NCBI GenBank assembly: GCA_026995045.1
Contig: JALWPK010000195.1
Span: forward strand, 1-51,907
Reading direction: 5' to 3'
From: Gammaproteobacteria bacterium
GTDB lineage: Bacteria; Pseudomonadota; Gammaproteobacteria; SZUA-229
Length of the DNA stretch: 51,907 nucleotides
The position numbers and the translations under genes were made by a program. Positions 51,076 to 51,907 of this stretch are shown in pieces. Position 1 is the stretch's first letter. The number at the start of each line of letters is the position of its first letter. The notes under the pieces were generated by a model. It searched no databases, was not told the origin of the DNA, and saw only the letters and a list, made by a program, of their open reading frames with translations.

Positions 51076-51222
51076 ATGGGCTCTGACAATAATAATAAAT
51101 ATACTGGACCAGAACGCCGTGTAAGTGACCGCAGGAGCGGGGTGGATCGGCGGACGGTGATTCGATTCGGGGATGTGCTGGGGCGACGCTCCGGGGTGGA
51201 TCGTCGGGTATCCGCTCGCTAA
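51076..51222 (+). CDS. Small basic protein with RRSGVDRR repeats (48 residues)
   Basis: ATG 51076 to TAA 51222 encodes a short, Arg-rich protein: PERRVSDRR, then RRSGVDRR twice. No membrane segment or cysteine. An AGG lies just upstream (about 51070), a weak and tight ribosome binding site. PERR..DRR motifs occur at the N-termini of many gammaproteobacterial signalling proteins, here standing alone. The sigma-54-like site upstream supports a real gene. Function unknown; it could also be a remnant of a larger protein. Confidence 0.5.
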   Translation: MGSDNNNKYTGPERRVSDRRSGVDRRTVIRFGDVLGRRSGVDRRVSAR

Positions 51223-51230
51223 CTCTCTGT

Positions 51231-51907
51231 TTATTCAGCTGAACTGGCTTGTTTCTGTGGCAGGCGCTTGATGCTGACCAGCAGGCCCAGCAGCGGGTGG
51301 TCGATGTACTGGACTTCGTTGCTGCGCATTTTTCTTTCCAGCCGCACTTTGCTGATGCGCTCCTGCTCGCTGTAGGGCGCGAGGATGTCGGTTTGCTGTG
51401 CGCTATGGTGCAGGGTGAAATCGGTATTGAGGTGAATGTAGCGGCTGAAGGTGAGGCTGAGCCAGCCGGTCAGGTAGGGGTGGGCGTGACTTTCGCCGGT
51501 TGCCGGTTGAATCGCGCTTTGCAGTGGATCGGCGCCGGTTGCGTCATCAAGCGGAATGATGACCGAGCCGCCATTGGACAAGCCGCTCTGCCGCCAGGTT
51601 TTGCGCGCCAGCACCTTGTACTGGCTGGATTCATTCAGCCGCTTCCAGGCCTTGTCCAGCTCGCCGCTGTCGAGCGGCTGGTAGTTGAGCACCGCGTTAT
51701 CCAGCTGAAAACTGGCGCCATCCTGCTCTGGCGGCGCCTCATTCGCGTCCTGCTCCCGTAAAAACTCGTGCGCTTCCAGGTCGGCCAGATACTGCTGTTT
51801 GGCGTGCAGGTTTTCGAAAATAATCACATCGAACTGGTAATCGTTAATCGCGCCGGCGGCGCCCAGCTGGCTGGCGCAGAGCAGGGTGACGCCGGTGAAC
51901 AGCCTGG
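51231..51907 (-). CDS. csiV: CsiV-family protein (5' end cut by window end)
   Basis: A periplasmic protein resembling CsiV, a peptidoglycan-binding envelope protein of Gammaproteobacteria. The frame continues upstream of the internal GTG at 51827 to the window edge, adding RLFTGVTLLCASQLGAAGA, the end of a signal peptide, followed by INDYQFDVIIFENL; the start codon is outside. Typical regions: YQFDVIIFEN at the mature N-terminus, LARKTWRQ in the middle and LERKMRSNEVQYIDHPLLGL near the C-terminus. About 225 residues are visible. Not related to the EPS cluster. Confidence 0.8.
   Translation of the reverse strand, partial: RLFTGVTLLCASQLGAAGAINDYQFDVIIFENLHAKQQYLADLEAHEFLREQDANEAPPEQDGASFQLDNAVLNYQPLDSGELDKAWKRLNESSQYKVLARKTWRQSGLSNGGSVIIPLDDATGADPLQSAIQPATGESHAHPYLTGWLSLTFSRYIHLNTDFTLHHSAQQTDILAPYSEQERISKVRLERKMRSNEVQYIDHPLLGLLVSIKRLPQKQASSAE

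Overview
The window looks like a chromosomal segment of a gammaproteobacterium of moderate GC content with an exosortase-type surface system. Three things point this way: the order lysC - csrA - tRNA-Ser(GCU) - tRNA-Arg(ACG), a CsiV-type gene at the right edge, and an exopolysaccharide (EPS) cluster linked to PEP-CTERM-family protein sorting. Genus cannot be named from the sequence alone.

Layout. (1) 1-2340: end of aspartate kinase, csrA, two tRNA genes, and an array of tRNA-tail duplications carrying a small four-hairpin repeat. (2) 2589-11241: nucleotide-sugar genes for GDP-mannose, GDP-fucose, UDP-glucuronate/galacturonate and probably UDP-HexNAcA, with interspersed palindromic repeats. 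(3) 11296-22551: glycosyltransferases, two unusual kinase-like fusion proteins, a sulfotransferase, a polymerase, a secreted beta-helix protein, an acetyltransferase and an oppositely oriented Wzx-type flippase. (4) 22763-32341: exosortase-EpsI fusion, WecA-like initiating transferase, Wza-like exporter, outer-membrane barrel, Wzz-like chain-length protein, a BY-kinase-like ATPase with a degenerate P-loop, and a PAPS synthase. (5) 32432-38318: TPR lipoprotein PrsT and the PrsK/PrsR two-component pair. PrsR is a sigma-54 activator. (6) 38330-39841: two 2OG-Fe(II) oxygenases. (7) 39850-43700 (minus strand): FadL-type porin, a JDVT-CTERM-like surface protein and its presumed glutamic intramembrane protease MrtJ. 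(8) 44526-51907: a VPLPA/PEP-CTERM protein behind a near-consensus sigma-54 promoter, a cyclophilin/choice-of-anchor surface protein, a TPR-GT9 protein, a second sulfotransferase, a 48-residue basic ORF behind a second sigma-54-like site, and csiV.

How it fits together. The cluster plausibly makes a repeat-unit EPS through a Wzx/Wzy-like route, starting on undecaprenyl phosphate and containing fucose and uronic acids. It is probably sulfated: a PAPS synthase and two sulfotransferases are present. PrsK/PrsR with sigma-54 would switch on the exosortase substrate, and possibly the 48-residue gene, together with EPS production.

Most notable: (a) a ~70-nt element with four hairpins that covary between copies, found in two different sequence contexts at the same kind of junction, with an apparent empty site in the window; (b) a strong intrinsic terminator inside the first codons of mrtJ, directly after its presumed substrate gene; (c) up to three different C-terminal sorting signals within about 8 kb; (d) two sigma-54-type promoters. 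All functions are read from sequence motifs; no searches were run.
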